Notes: generated from the letters alone by a model not told the origin. 11,612 nt of DNA from Chloroflexota bacterium (GCA_022565015.1 JADFKI010000099.1:1-11612); one strand, 5' to 3'; positions 1 to 6,866 are shown, counted from the first letter of the stretch. Numbers and translations: made by a program.

Positions 1-231
1 TTCGAAGAGCGAGTCGATGTCCGCCGAATTAGAGATGTCCGCCGATACCGTCATCACATCGCCACCCGTGTCCGAACGGATCTCTTCGGCAGCGCTCTCC
101 AGCGCATCAAGCCGCCTCGCGCAAATGACGACCTTGACACCTTCTCTCGACAGGCTCAATGCCGCCGCCTTTCCAATGCCGTCGCTGCCTCCTGTTATGA
201 GGGCGACCTTGCCCCCTAGTCCCATGTCCAT
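1..231 (-). CDS. Short-chain dehydrogenase/reductase (SDR), N-terminal part, cut by window edge
   Basis: The minus strand is open from an ATG at 231 to the window edge and gives 77 residues. Residues 7-20 (GKVALITGGSDGIG) are the first beta strand and the TGxxxGxG dinucleotide-binding loop of the classical SDR Rossmann fold. They are followed by the typical helix and by VVICARR (35-40), where the Arg pair after the second strand suggests NADP(H) preference; that last point is inference. DI near residue 66 matches the usual D-[LIV] contact with the adenine ring. The catalytic YxxxK lies beyond the window, so substrate and activity cannot be judged. The start at 231 is chosen because AAGGAAGGA sits about 6 nt upstream; an in-frame ATG at 225 is the alternative. 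The gene lies downstream of the VOC gene on the same strand but is separated from it by a terminator, so it is probably transcribed separately. Confidence 0.9.
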   Translation of the reverse strand, partial: MDMGLGGKVALITGGSDGIGKAAALSLSREGVKVVICARRLDALESAAEEIRSDTGGDVMTVSADISNSADIDSLFE

Positions 232-425
232 CTGGTGTCCTTCCTTTCGTGCGTTAATGTCTTGCCCAGACCGCATCTTATGACAATTTTAGACCTGATT
301 GGCGATTCCCCCCTTCACAGGCCTGGTGGGTCAATTGGGTTTGTTCGACATTGCTCGCAGCTACACTCACGGCGCCCTTCCCCTTCATGCGGTTGCGAGC
401 CAACCTTAGCAGAAATCAAGGCGAC
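232..425. other. Intergenic leader of the SDR gene
   Basis: About 190 nt between the terminator and the SDR start. Minus-strand hexamers such as TTGTCA (286-281) and TAAAAT (291-286) occur but do not form a correctly spaced -35/-10 pair, so no promoter is called. The two plus-strand frames open here have no ribosome binding site or recognisable domain. Nothing else is seen. Confidence 0.4.
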
Positions 426-463
426 AAAAAAGAGGCCTGTCCAGAACAATGAACGGGCCTCTT
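426..463 (-). terminator. Intrinsic terminator downstream of the VOC gene
   Basis: AAGAGGCC (430-437) pairs perfectly with GGCCTCTT (456-463). Read on the minus strand this is a GC-rich stem with a roughly 18-nt apical part, followed by a run of T (A-tract at 426-431 on the plus strand). It lies about 100 nt after the VOC stop codon and before the SDR gene, as expected for the end of the VOC transcript. There is no T-run on the plus-strand side, so it acts in one direction. Confidence 0.75.
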
Positions 464-560
464 CCAATATACTTGTTGACGACGCATGTCGCCTATCTGA
501 AATCAGTCTACCGGCTCCAGTCGATTCGTTGCATCGCCGGCCAAGAATTCAGATATGGCT

Positions 561-950
561 TCAACTGAGCGACGCGGTTAGCTCGACCTGAATGTTATCC
601 GGGTCGCGAAACATCAATACGGAGATACCAAAGTCCGTAAGCTCTGTAATTTCACCGTGAGAAACGCCTCGTTCATCGAGAATCGTAATTGCTCGTTGGA
701 GCTCGTCGCGACTTTCGACGGCCAGGCTAATATGGTCTATTCCCACGCGCGTTTCGTCGAATCCCGAATCGTCGCTCGACGCAGGTGTGAGGGCAAGCAG
801 AAAGCTGCCATTGTGGGCCAGTATTCTGGGTCCAAGGTCGGCGATTTTCTTGAAACCCAACACCTCTTCATAAAATGCGTGTGAGCGGCTTACATCGGCC
901 ACCGCGAGAGTAATGTGATGCAGTGCGCCAGTCGCTATGTTGGGGGTCAT
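561..950 (-). CDS. VOC superfamily protein (glyoxalase/bleomycin-resistance/dioxygenase fold)
   Basis: 129 residues, the normal length for a single-chain VOC protein made of two beta-alpha-beta-beta-beta modules. Module 1 starts with LHHITLAVADV (10-20) and continues with FYEEVLGFK (26-34). Module 2 starts with IDHISLAVES (71-80) and ends with FRDPDNIQVEL (114-124), the commonest VOC signature. Candidate metal ligands are H11 or H12, H73 and E123, the His-His-Glu set used by FosA-like enzymes and extradiol dioxygenases. The fourth Glu of glyoxalase I, expected near residues 50-55, is absent (FLLALTP), which argues against a canonical glyoxalase I. The substrate is unknown. Start choice: AAGGAGAG lies about 8 nt before the ATG. 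It has its own promoter just beyond glcF and a terminator downstream, so it is probably monocistronic. Confidence 0.88.
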   Translation of the reverse strand: MTPNIATGALHHITLAVADVSRSHAFYEEVLGFKKIADLGPRILAHNGSFLLALTPASSDDSGFDETRVGIDHISLAVESRDELQRAITILDERGVSHGEITELTDFGISVLMFRDPDNIQVELTASLS

Positions 951-1036
951 GGCTAAATCTCTCCTTGGAATTTTCGATAATCACGCTGCCAGTTGTTGGG
1001 AAAAAGATTACGTCGAATCCAGTAACACTGAATTTC

Positions 1037-1057
1037 CCAGTTGGGACTGACCGTCCC
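1037..1057. other. Mutually exclusive small hairpins in the VOC leader
   Basis: CCCAGTTGGG (1037-1046) can form a 4-bp stem. GGGAC (1043-1047) can instead pair with GTCCC (1053-1057) around a 5-nt loop. The two stems share bases and cannot form together. There is no U-tract. They lie inside the predicted long 5' leader; a regulatory role is only a possibility. Confidence 0.25.
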
Positions 1058-1115
1058 CACGGACCGAATCTTCGGCGAATTCTTATTAAATGCGCAACGA
1101 TCTAAGATGCCACAG

Positions 1116-1144
1116 ACTATATGACCACTCGCTGACATTGTCAA
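1116..1144 (-). promoter_or_regulatory. Sigma-70-type promoter for the VOC gene
   Basis: On the minus strand TTGACA (1144-1139, perfect -35) is followed by exactly 17 nt and TATAGT (1121-1116, 5 of 6 matches to the -10). It starts 16 nt after the glcF stop codon and points at the VOC gene. The predicted transcript start is near 1109, giving a leader of roughly 160 nt. This is the best-formed promoter in the window. Confidence 0.75.
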
Positions 1145-1159
1145 CGGCCACCAACTGCA

Positions 1160-2476
1160 CTAGCCCTCTTTGCCGTAGGCCTCGTCCAGGAGGTCGGTCA
1201 CGTACCTCACCTTGATGGAAATCCCGTCCTTCTGGGCCCCGTACTGGAGCTGCAAGAGACACCCTGGGTTCGCGGTGGCGATGACGTCGGCGCCGGTCTC
1301 GCGCACGGCCTTCATCTTCGTGTCGAGCACCCTCATCGAAAGGTCTCGCTCCGTCAGGGTGTAGCTGCCGCCCGCGCCACAGCATATCGCGGCGTTGGAG
1401 AGCTCGACCAGCTCGACGCCCGGTATGGAGCGCAGAATTTGTCTGGGCTGCTCGCGAACGCCCTGCCCATTGGACAGGTGACAGGAGTCCTGGTAGGTCA
1501 CGCGGTAGTCGAGTCCCGCCTTCGGGGGTTCGAAGGGCAGATCAACGAGAAACTCGTGGATGTCTTTGACGTTCCTGCTGAACGCCTCTGCAACGTCGCG
1601 ATAGTCCGGGTCGTCCCTCAGAAGGTGGCCGTACTCCTTCATTCGCGCGCCACAGCCGGCCGACGCGACGATTACCGCATCTACCGCCGACGCGTTAAAC
1701 GCATCGATATTCTTTTTCGCCAGTCCCCTGGCCGTACTCAGGTCTCCGACGTGGGTGTTCAGGGCGCCGCAACACACCTGGTCCCGCGTCACGACGACCT
1801 CGCAGCCGTTCCGCGCGAGCACCCGTACGACTGCGTTCATCTGGGGGCCGTTGACCAGCGGCATTACACATCCCGAAAGCAGCGCGACCCTGGCCCTCTT
1901 CTCCCCGACGGCCGGAATCACCTGCCCCCTGGGCTCGAACACGTTTGCTGGCAGGACCGGAAGCGAGCTCTCGAGCTCCGCAAGTTTGGGCGAAAAGAAC
2001 CGGAGCACTCCGGACTTCCGTATGGCGGCTTGAACCCCCGACTTCTGGTACAGCCGGAGTCCGCTGAACAGAAACGACAACCGGCCCTGGTAGGGAAGCA
2101 AGTGCTTCAAAGACAGCTCGGAGAGGAGTCGCTTGACCAGCCCTTGCTTCCGCCGAGTCTCGACCTGCTGCATCGTTGCCTCTATGAGCCGACCATAGGG
2201 TACGCCCGAGGGACAGGCGACCTCGCAGGCCCGGCATTGAATGCAGAGGTCCCAGTGCCGGACCACGGTGGGCGTTATGCCTATGCGGCCCTCGTTGACC
2301 GCCTTCATCAACGCGATTCTTCCGCGTGGCGACTCCGCTTCAAGTCCGGTCTCCAGATATGTAGGGCAGACCTGGAGGCAGAAACCGCAGTGGACGCACT
2401 TGTAGAGGTCGGACTCATCGGGGGCATCGGGTCCGAAAAACAAGGAAGCGGCAGTTGGGGTACGAGTTTCAGCCAC
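1160..2476 (-). CDS. glcF: Glycolate oxidase iron-sulfur subunit GlcF
   Basis: 438 residues. It carries two ferredoxin-type 4Fe-4S motifs, C27-x2-C30-x2-C33-x3-C37 and C78-x2-C81-x2-C84-x3-C88, followed by two CCG domains: C203...C235-C236-G237...C275 and C332...C365-C366-G367...C406. This arrangement is that of GlcF and related LutA/GlpC-like electron-transfer subunits, which take electrons from the flavin subunits and pass them to the membrane quinone pool (known of the family). The start is GTG at 2476, preceded by GGGAGG 6 nt upstream. The GTG overlaps the glcE stop by one base (TAGTG), which implies translational coupling. No membrane segment is seen, so membrane attachment would be peripheral. 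Neighbouring glcD and glcE make the assignment firm, although the 2-hydroxyacid actually oxidised is not shown by sequence. Confidence 0.93.
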   Translation of the reverse strand: MAETRTPTAASLFFGPDAPDESDLYKCVHCGFCLQVCPTYLETGLEAESPRGRIALMKAVNEGRIGITPTVVRHWDLCIQCRACEVACPSGVPYGRLIEATMQQVETRRKQGLVKRLLSELSLKHLLPYQGRLSFLFSGLRLYQKSGVQAAIRKSGVLRFFSPKLAELESSLPVLPANVFEPRGQVIPAVGEKRARVALLSGCVMPLVNGPQMNAVVRVLARNGCEVVVTRDQVCCGALNTHVGDLSTARGLAKKNIDAFNASAVDAVIVASAGCGARMKEYGHLLRDDPDYRDVAEAFSRNVKDIHEFLVDLPFEPPKAGLDYRVTYQDSCHLSNGQGVREQPRQILRSIPGVELVELSNAAICCGAGGSYTLTERDLSMRVLDTKMKAVRETGADVIATANPGCLLQLQYGAQKDGISIKVRYVTDLLDEAYGKEG

Positions 2477-3810
2477 TAGATGCCTCCCACGAAGCGGCCC
2501 GGATTCAGCACGCCCGCGGGATCGTACTGCTCCTTCATCCGGCGCATTATGTCCATGCTTTCGCCGACGCCGTCCCAGACGTCGAAGGCCGCCTTGGACT
2601 CGACAGGGCAGCGCTCGACGATTACGGAGCCGGATAGCCCGTGCACCCTCTCACGTACCCTCCCAACTATTTCGACGGCATCGTCGACCGAGATCCCGCC
2701 CTGGGGAGCCCAGCTTGCCGAAATGACGCCGTAAGCCGGCTGCGATATTACCGCCGCAGACGGGCCCGTTGCATCGCCATTTAGATCGCCGGCAACCCCT
2801 TTGACCAGCGCCGGGACTACGGATATACGCAGCGCCAGCGGAGCACTCGTGGCCTCGTCCCAGCCGAAGTCGGCCAGGGCCCGCCAGACCGCGCCGGAAT
2901 GCTCATCCTCCAGCTTTTCGACGAAGACGGCCCCGTGAGACTCGAATGTCGATACGCATTCCTTGACCTGTCTTTCCAGGGTCGCCGGCCTTCCACCGAG
3001 TCTTACGGCGAGGAGATAGACGCCGTCCACGCCGACGACTTCGGCCGTCGAGTTGACCGACCGGCTGAAGGCCGTGAGCGACATGGGCATGACCTGGCTG
3101 TGGAACACGGCGCTCGCGGCGTCAAAGCAGCTTTCCAGCGCGTCGAAGGACGCGATGACGGTGGCCTGATGACGGGGTAGGGGCGTCAGCTTGAATGAGA
3201 CTTCGGCGATGATTCCAAGGGTGCCCAGGCCCCCGACGTGCAGCCTCGCCATGTCGTATCCGCTGACGTTCTTTACGACCTGACCTCCGCTCTTGGTTAT
3301 GGTGCCGTTTGCCTGGACCACCTTCATGCCGATGACCAGGTCTCTCACGCTGCCATACTGCCAGCGAAGCGGCCCGCTTGCTCCCGCCGCCAGCGTGCCT
3401 CCGATAGTCGCACGATGGCCAACCGGCGAGTCCAGGGCAAGGAATTGGCCCTCCTCGGCCAACACTTCCGAAAGGCGGGCGAGGGTGATTCCCGCCTCGA
3501 CGGTGACGGTCAGGTCCGCCGCGTTGTGCTGGACTACCCTGTTGATCGATGACATAAGGACGACCGCATCCAGCCTGGAGATTCGGTTGCCGAGATCGAC
3601 CTGCGTGCCGCCTCCCCAGGGGGCCGCGGAGAGGCCCGATTCCGAGATTGCGGACATGACTTCGCCGAGCTGCTCAACGCTACCCGGAGATGCTACAAAC
3701 CCCGGCGTCTTGCCGTCGATCGAGTAAGCCGAGGGATCGTCGGCGATGGCGCCGGCGCCAACGATAATCCGGACGGCCTGCAAAGCGGAGGAGGAGTTAG
3801 CTGAGGTCAT
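2476..3810 (-). CDS. glcE: Glycolate oxidase FAD-binding subunit GlcE
   Basis: 444 residues with a PCMH-type FAD-binding domain (FAD_binding_4) at roughly 35-212. Visible motifs are APWGGGTQVDLG (63-74), the pyrophosphate-binding loop; LDSPVGHRATIGGTLAAG (126-143); YGSVRDLVIGMKVV (152-165); and NVSGYDMARLHVGGLGTLGII (181-201). The C-terminus ends with MKEQYDPAGVLNPGRF, the terminal signature of FAD-linked oxidases. GlcE is the second flavin subunit of the GlcDEF complex. At 444 aa it is longer than the E. coli protein (about 350 aa), mainly in the C-terminal half, but it lacks the HAGDGNLHP motif that marks the D subunit. It begins 21 nt after the glcD stop; its Shine-Dalgarno is weak (GAGG about 11 nt upstream), so translation may depend on ribosomes leaving glcD. 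Confidence 0.9.
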   Translation of the reverse strand: MTSANSSSALQAVRIIVGAGAIADDPSAYSIDGKTPGFVASPGSVEQLGEVMSAISESGLSAAPWGGGTQVDLGNRISRLDAVVLMSSINRVVQHNAADLTVTVEAGITLARLSEVLAEEGQFLALDSPVGHRATIGGTLAAGASGPLRWQYGSVRDLVIGMKVVQANGTITKSGGQVVKNVSGYDMARLHVGGLGTLGIIAEVSFKLTPLPRHQATVIASFDALESCFDAASAVFHSQVMPMSLTAFSRSVNSTAEVVGVDGVYLLAVRLGGRPATLERQVKECVSTFESHGAVFVEKLEDEHSGAVWRALADFGWDEATSAPLALRISVVPALVKGVAGDLNGDATGPSAAVISQPAYGVISASWAPQGGISVDDAVEIVGRVRERVHGLSGSVIVERCPVESKAAFDVWDGVGESMDIMRRMKEQYDPAGVLNPGRFVGGI

Positions 3811-3831
3811 GGCCAGCGTTGCCTCAGAGGA

Positions 3832-5277
3832 CTAAATCCAGGCGCCGGGCCCTGCTTTGGCGATGGCGTTTGCCATCTTCACGTCGCCGCAGGTAGCGCC
3901 CGTGGGGAATATCTTGGCGGGATTCAGGGCATCGTCGGTAGCGAAGGCAGGCTTCAACCTGGCCATCGCGTCCAGATCATCCTCGGAGAACATGATCGGC
4001 ATGTACTCCTGCTTCTCCAGCCCTATGCCGTGCTCTCCGGAGAGGACTCCCCCCGCCTCGACGCACAGCTTCAATATCTCTCCGCCGATCTCCAGCGCCA
4101 TCTCCGTATCGCCGGGCTTGCGTTCGTCGAAGAGAACGGACGGATGCAGGTTGCCGTCTCCGGCATGAAGAAGGTTAGCGATCGGGAATCCCGTGCGCTG
4201 AGAGATCCGACGTATCTTTGCCAGGATCTCGACCAGCTGAGTTCGGGGCACGGTGCCGTCGACAAGATAGTAGTTCGGGGCCAGCCTGCCCAATGCGCCG
4301 AGGACACCTTTGCGTCCGGCCCACAGGCGCTCCCTCTCGGCGGGGTCGGTCGCCGTCCTAATCTCCATAGGGTCGAACTCGTTGCAGACCAGCTCGATGT
4401 CGGCCGCCTCTTCCTCGACCGACTCCTTCAGCCCGTCTACCTCGACCAACAGTACCGCCCCAGCGTTCTCCGGATATCCTGCGTGGACCGAAGCCTCGGC
4501 TGCCTTGATGCACAGGTCGTCCATCATCTCCAGGGCGGCGGGAACGATCCCCGCGCCTATGATTCCGGAAACCGCGGCGCTGGCGTGGTCCAGCTCTCGA
4601 AACACGGCCAGGAGCGTCTTTACGGCCTCCGGCTCCCTTAGCAGTCTCACCACGACCTTGGTGACGATGGCCAGAGTACCCTCGGAGCCGACCATGATGC
4701 CCCTGAGATCGTAGCCCGGACTCTCGCGGGTCTTGCCGCCCAGCCACTGTACGGAGCCGTCGGCCAGTACGACTTCGAGGCCGAGGATATGGTTCGTCGT
4801 CACGCCGTAGGCAAGGCAGTGGGGGCCGCCGGAGTTCTCCGCGACGTTGCCGCCGATGGTGCACGCCCGTTGGCTGGAAGGGTCGGGGGCATAGTAGAGC
4901 CCGTGCTTTGAGGCGGCTTCGGTAAGCTCGATATTGACGAGCCCCGGCTCGACTACCGCAAGCTGGTTCTCGACGTCGATCTCGAGGATATTCGTCATGC
5001 GGGTGAGCGAAATCACGACGCCGCCCAACTCTGCGATGGCGCCGCCGCTGAGGCCGGTGCCCGCACCTCGCGCGACTATCGGCTCGTCGTATCGCCGGGC
5101 GATCTTGACGACCCTTGAGACCTCTTCCGTAGAGTTGGGAATCACCACGGCTGCGGGCGTAGCCTTGTCCACGGAGCCGTCGTATTCATAGACGATCAGG
5201 TCCTCCGGGGTATGTACCACGTAGGTGTCCCCGACGACCGCCTTCAGCTCACTCAACAGGGTCTTGGATTCAGCCAC
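3832..5277 (-). CDS. glcD: Glycolate oxidase catalytic FAD subunit GlcD
   Basis: 481 residues (E. coli GlcD about 499). The N-terminal PCMH FAD-binding domain, about 35-215, shows VARGAGTGLSGGA (68-80), PDPSSQRACTIGGNVAENSGG (131-151) and SPGYDLRGIMVGSEGTLAIVT (186-206). The C-terminal FAD-oxidase domain shows NLLHAGDGNLHP (368-379) with the His pair of the active site, SGEHGIGLEK (413-422) and LNPAKIFPTG (451-460). The enzyme oxidises glycolate or a related D-2-hydroxyacid to the 2-oxoacid; D-lactate dehydrogenases share the fold, but the glcE and glcF neighbours favour a three-subunit glycolate oxidase. The start is GTG at 5277, with AGAGGAG about 4 nt upstream. It is the first gene of the operon D-E-F. 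No transcription regulator of the glcC type lies next to it. Confidence 0.93.
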   Translation of the reverse strand: MAESKTLLSELKAVVGDTYVVHTPEDLIVYEYDGSVDKATPAAVVIPNSTEEVSRVVKIARRYDEPIVARGAGTGLSGGAIAELGGVVISLTRMTNILEIDVENQLAVVEPGLVNIELTEAASKHGLYYAPDPSSQRACTIGGNVAENSGGPHCLAYGVTTNHILGLEVVLADGSVQWLGGKTRESPGYDLRGIMVGSEGTLAIVTKVVVRLLREPEAVKTLLAVFRELDHASAAVSGIIGAGIVPAALEMMDDLCIKAAEASVHAGYPENAGAVLLVEVDGLKESVEEEAADIELVCNEFDPMEIRTATDPAERERLWAGRKGVLGALGRLAPNYYLVDGTVPRTQLVEILAKIRRISQRTGFPIANLLHAGDGNLHPSVLFDERKPGDTEMALEIGGEILKLCVEAGGVLSGEHGIGLEKQEYMPIMFSEDDLDAMARLKPAFATDDALNPAKIFPTGATCGDVKMANAIAKAGPGAWI

Positions 5278-5304
5278 GTTACTCCTCTAATAGCCGTGCG
5301 TACG

Positions 5305-5334
5305 ATGATAGAGGATTGCAGACGGATAGCGCAA
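5305..5334 (-). promoter_or_regulatory. Candidate promoter for glcDEF
   Basis: On the minus strand TATCAT (5310-5305, 5 of 6 to the -10 consensus) lies 18 nt after TTGCGC (5334-5329, a weak -35). It would start transcription near 5298, about 20 nt before the GTG of glcD and just ahead of its ribosome binding site. The poor -35 leaves room for an activator. Moderate to low certainty. Confidence 0.4.
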
Positions 5335-5460
5335 GCATTGTGCAACCCGTTAGACGGTAACGCTTAGTAACAATCCCGGAAGTTGGTACGACAAGCTCAC
5401 CCACCCTGGGAGTTCTTGTTCCTGGAGGGCACATCCCCCAGACCCTCTTTGTACAGACCG

Positions 5461-5522
5461 GGGAGGTCAAGTGTGACACAATACTTCAACAGAGCCAACG
5501 AGGTAACCCCCTGTAGTCCCCC
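5461..5522. repeat. 62-bp direct repeat, copy 1
   Basis: It runs from GGGAGGTCAAGTGTGACACA to GTAGTCCCCC. It matches 5572-5633 at 56 of 62 positions with no gap, at a spacing of 111 bp. The differences are mostly transitions in three small clusters. It ends inside the first hairpin of the nested palindrome. The copy has no reading frame of note. Confidence 0.85.
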
Positions 5523-5579
5523 TTCGTAAGGGGGACGGCATATTTCCCCCTCCTTGCGAAGGAGGGGCTAGGGGAGGTC
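5501..5579. repeat. Nested inverted repeat with two strong hairpins (BIME/REP-like unit)
   Basis: Two near-perfect short hairpins lie side by side. GTCCCCCTT (5516-5524) pairs with AAGGGGGAC (5528-5536) across a 3-nt loop, and CCCCTCCTT (5547-5555) pairs with AAGGAGGGG (5559-5567) across a 3-nt loop. The whole left half (5501-5537) is also roughly complementary to the right half (5546-5579) around a short TATTT-containing centre. This paired, mirrored arrangement is typical of dispersed palindromic repeats found between genes in many bacteria. There is no T-tract, so it is not a classical terminator, although such units often protect mRNA ends. Confidence 0.75.
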
Positions 5580-5633
5580 AGATGTGACACAATACTTCAG
5601 TAGAGCCGGCGAGGTAACCCCCTGTAGTCCCCC
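5572..5633. repeat. 62-bp direct repeat, copy 2
   Basis: Second copy of the element at 5461-5522. Immediately after GTAGTCCCCC the sequence diverges (ATTACGATT instead of the TTCGTAAGGGGGAC hairpin arm). Copy 2 is therefore cut off at the point where copy 1 continues into its hairpin, giving a defined boundary about 35 bp from the glycosyltransferase stop codon. Confidence 0.85.
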
Positions 5634-5667
5634 ATTACGATTCTGAAATAGTTCCTATGGGGTTATC

Positions 5668-6393
5668 CTAAAGCGAGTTCGTACGGCGCCACATCCTGCC
5701 CGTGCCGTTCGGGCTATCAGGCGATTGGGTGGGAGACAAGCCCTGATAGTACAGGGGCCTGGGAATGCGGACCGGCGTGCATCCGCTGGCGGCCAGGTAT
5801 CGGTCCAAGAAGTCCTTTGCGGCCCCACCGAGCGCTCGATACCCACCGATGTCCCTTGCGATGCTGGTCTTCATGAGTGCGCCCTCGACGATGAGGTCGG
5901 AGGTACTGAACGACTCTATCTCCACGTGCCTGTGAGTCTCCTCGGTCAGGGAGACCTCGTAGCGATCGCAGAAGACGAACTCTGTCTCATTCGCTTCGGC
6001 GTGGGCCGTGCTTTGAGCGAGCATCTCCCGGTCCAGGGCGTCGCTGGAGCTGAGCATGGTGAAATACCGTCCCTGCAATGCCTCGAGACCGCTGTTAAAG
6101 GAGGCGGCCTGGCCACGCGACACGGGCAGGCGAAGGTATCGAAAGTTTCCGAACAGTTTCCTGTAGATGCCCGCGATTTCCGAGGTCCTGTCATTGGACC
6201 CATCGTCAACCAGGAGCACCTCGTAATCGGAGGTCGGGACGGACTGGTGCAGAGCGCTGTAAAGGGCTGATTCCAACATGCCGGCGCCGTTTGCCGAGGT
6301 GACGATAATAGAAGCTAACAATAGGCGTTGCTCTCCGGATTGCCATAAATAATCGCCAACGTAGAAGGGGACCACGGGTGACGGTTGCCCCAT
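5668..6393 (-). CDS. GT2-like glycosyltransferase with degraded DXD motif
   Basis: 241 residues with a GT-A/GT2 fold pattern: LASIIVTSANGAGMLESALYSA (26-47; first Rossmann strand and helix), YEVLLVDDGSNDRTSEI (57-73; nucleotide-sugar aspartates D63, D64), RGQAASFNSGLEALQGRYF (93-111), GGYRALGGAAKDFLDRYLAA (183-202) and IPRPLYYQG (210-218). At the place of the metal-binding DxD after RYFTML the protein reads SSSD (115-118), so both canonical acidic residues are replaced. The usual ED before the C-terminal helix is KD (193-194). The fold is clear; catalytic competence is doubtful. Start: the ATG at 6393 has GAGGA only 1 nt upstream and adds 24 residues outside the family; a TTG at residue 25 (position 6321) has GGAGAG 9 nt upstream and matches where GT2 proteins usually begin. 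No other sugar genes are nearby, and repeats flank both ends. Confidence 0.72.
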   Translation of the reverse strand: MGQPSPVVPFYVGDYLWQSGEQRLLLASIIVTSANGAGMLESALYSALHQSVPTSDYEVLLVDDGSNDRTSEIAGIYRKLFGNFRYLRLPVSRGQAASFNSGLEALQGRYFTMLSSSDALDREMLAQSTAHAEANETEFVFCDRYEVSLTEETHRHVEIESFSTSDLIVEGALMKTSIARDIGGYRALGGAAKDFLDRYLAASGCTPVRIPRPLYYQGLSPTQSPDSPNGTGRMWRRTNSL

Positions 6394-6545
6394 GTCCTCA
6401 GTTAAACCCGCGGTGGTTCGGCCCTACTGTGACAGGCAACCAACATTGCGTGGTAAACACACGTATGTACCGTCACGGGGACTGCTTGGATGGTCGAGGG
6501 TGAGGACACATAGAATCTATCTCAAAACATGGTTCGACAAGCTCT

Positions 6546-6575
6546 CCCGCCTGAGGCGGGTCCGATGGATCGGAC
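6546..6575. repeat. Two adjoining perfect hairpins
   Basis: CCCGCC (6546-6551) pairs with GGCGGG (6555-6560) over a TGA loop. The next hairpin starts on the same base: GTCCGAT (6560-6566) with ATCGGAC (6569-6575). Just before, GGTTCGACAAGCTC (6530-6543) resembles the conserved arm of REP-type repeats found in many bacteria. Non-coding. Confidence 0.6.
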
Positions 6576-6635
6576 TCCGAAGATATTCCTCATAGGAGTC
6601 GGAGAGTCCGAAGATATACATACTAAGGAGTCGGA
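6574..6635. repeat. Imperfect tandem repeat, two units of about 31-32 bp
   Basis: TCCGAAGATAT occurs at 6576-6586 and 6607-6617, and GGAGTCGGA at 6595-6603 and 6627-6635. Each unit therefore begins with a TCCGAAGATAT block and ends with GGAGTCGGA. Within unit 1, GACTCC (6573-6578) can also pair with GGAGTC (6595-6600). Confidence 0.6.
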
Positions 6636-6662
6636 CACCACGAACGGATATTCATTTGCCGT

Positions 6663-6687
6663 TCACCCTGAGCCTGTCGAAGGGTGA
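6663..6687. repeat. REP-like palindrome
   Basis: TCACCCT (6663-6669) pairs perfectly with AGGGTGA (6681-6687) around GAGCCTGTCGA. The sequence CACCCTGAGCCTGTCGAAGG closely resembles the widespread extragenic palindrome family with the core GAGCxTGTCGAAG (recognition from memory). Non-coding. Confidence 0.65.
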
Positions 6688-6717
6688 CCCCGTCCGACTC
6701 ATCTATCGGTCCATCTT

Positions 6718-6785
6718 CCCCGACCCGTCGGGGACCCTACGGAGAGCCCGTCGAAGGATCACTCCTAACTTGTCCGAAGGCAAGT
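6718..6785. repeat. Two further hairpins in the repeat cluster
   Basis: CCCCGAC (6718-6724) pairs perfectly with GTCGGGG (6727-6733) over a 2-nt loop. ACTTGTC (6768-6774) pairs with GGCAAGT (6779-6785) except for one base; read on the minus strand its loop is the stable TTCG tetraloop. Between them GAGCCCGTCGAAGGA (6744-6758) is another degenerate copy of the REP-like core. Together with the preceding entries this fills the 470 bp between the glycosyltransferase and the DUF1059 gene; no coding region is seen in it. Confidence 0.5.
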
Positions 6786-6791
6786 CAAATC

Positions 6792-6817
6792 AGGGGCGGT
6801 GCCATCGCATCGCCCCT
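6792..6817 (-). terminator. Possible terminator of the DUF1059 gene
   Basis: AGGGGCG (6792-6798) pairs perfectly with CGCCCCT (6811-6817) over a 12-nt loop. On the minus strand it lies about 50 nt after the DUF1059 stop and is followed by GATTTGACTT, only a partial T-run. It may instead be another member of the palindrome cluster. Confidence 0.35.
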
Positions 6818-6866
6818 ATAAATCACTCCAATCTTCGTCGGTCTGAAGTAGAAACGCGCCCTTTAC

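Noticed and set aside
17..591. Two plus-strand open frames over the SDR gene and its leader
   Set aside because: They lie antisense to a clear SDR N-terminus or in the terminator region, with no ribosome binding site and no recognisable domain.
5279..5479. 66-aa minus-strand frame upstream of glcD
   Set aside because: It is not in frame with glcD, spans the candidate promoter and has no domain or ribosome binding site.
5516..5567. Rho-independent terminators at the two strong hairpins near the glycosyltransferase 3' end
   Set aside because: Neither hairpin is followed by a T-run on either strand; their paired mirrored layout fits dispersed palindromic repeats better.
5461..5633. CRISPR array
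   Set aside because: There are only two copies of a 62-bp unit, with a palindrome-containing interval rather than regular short repeats and unique spacers.
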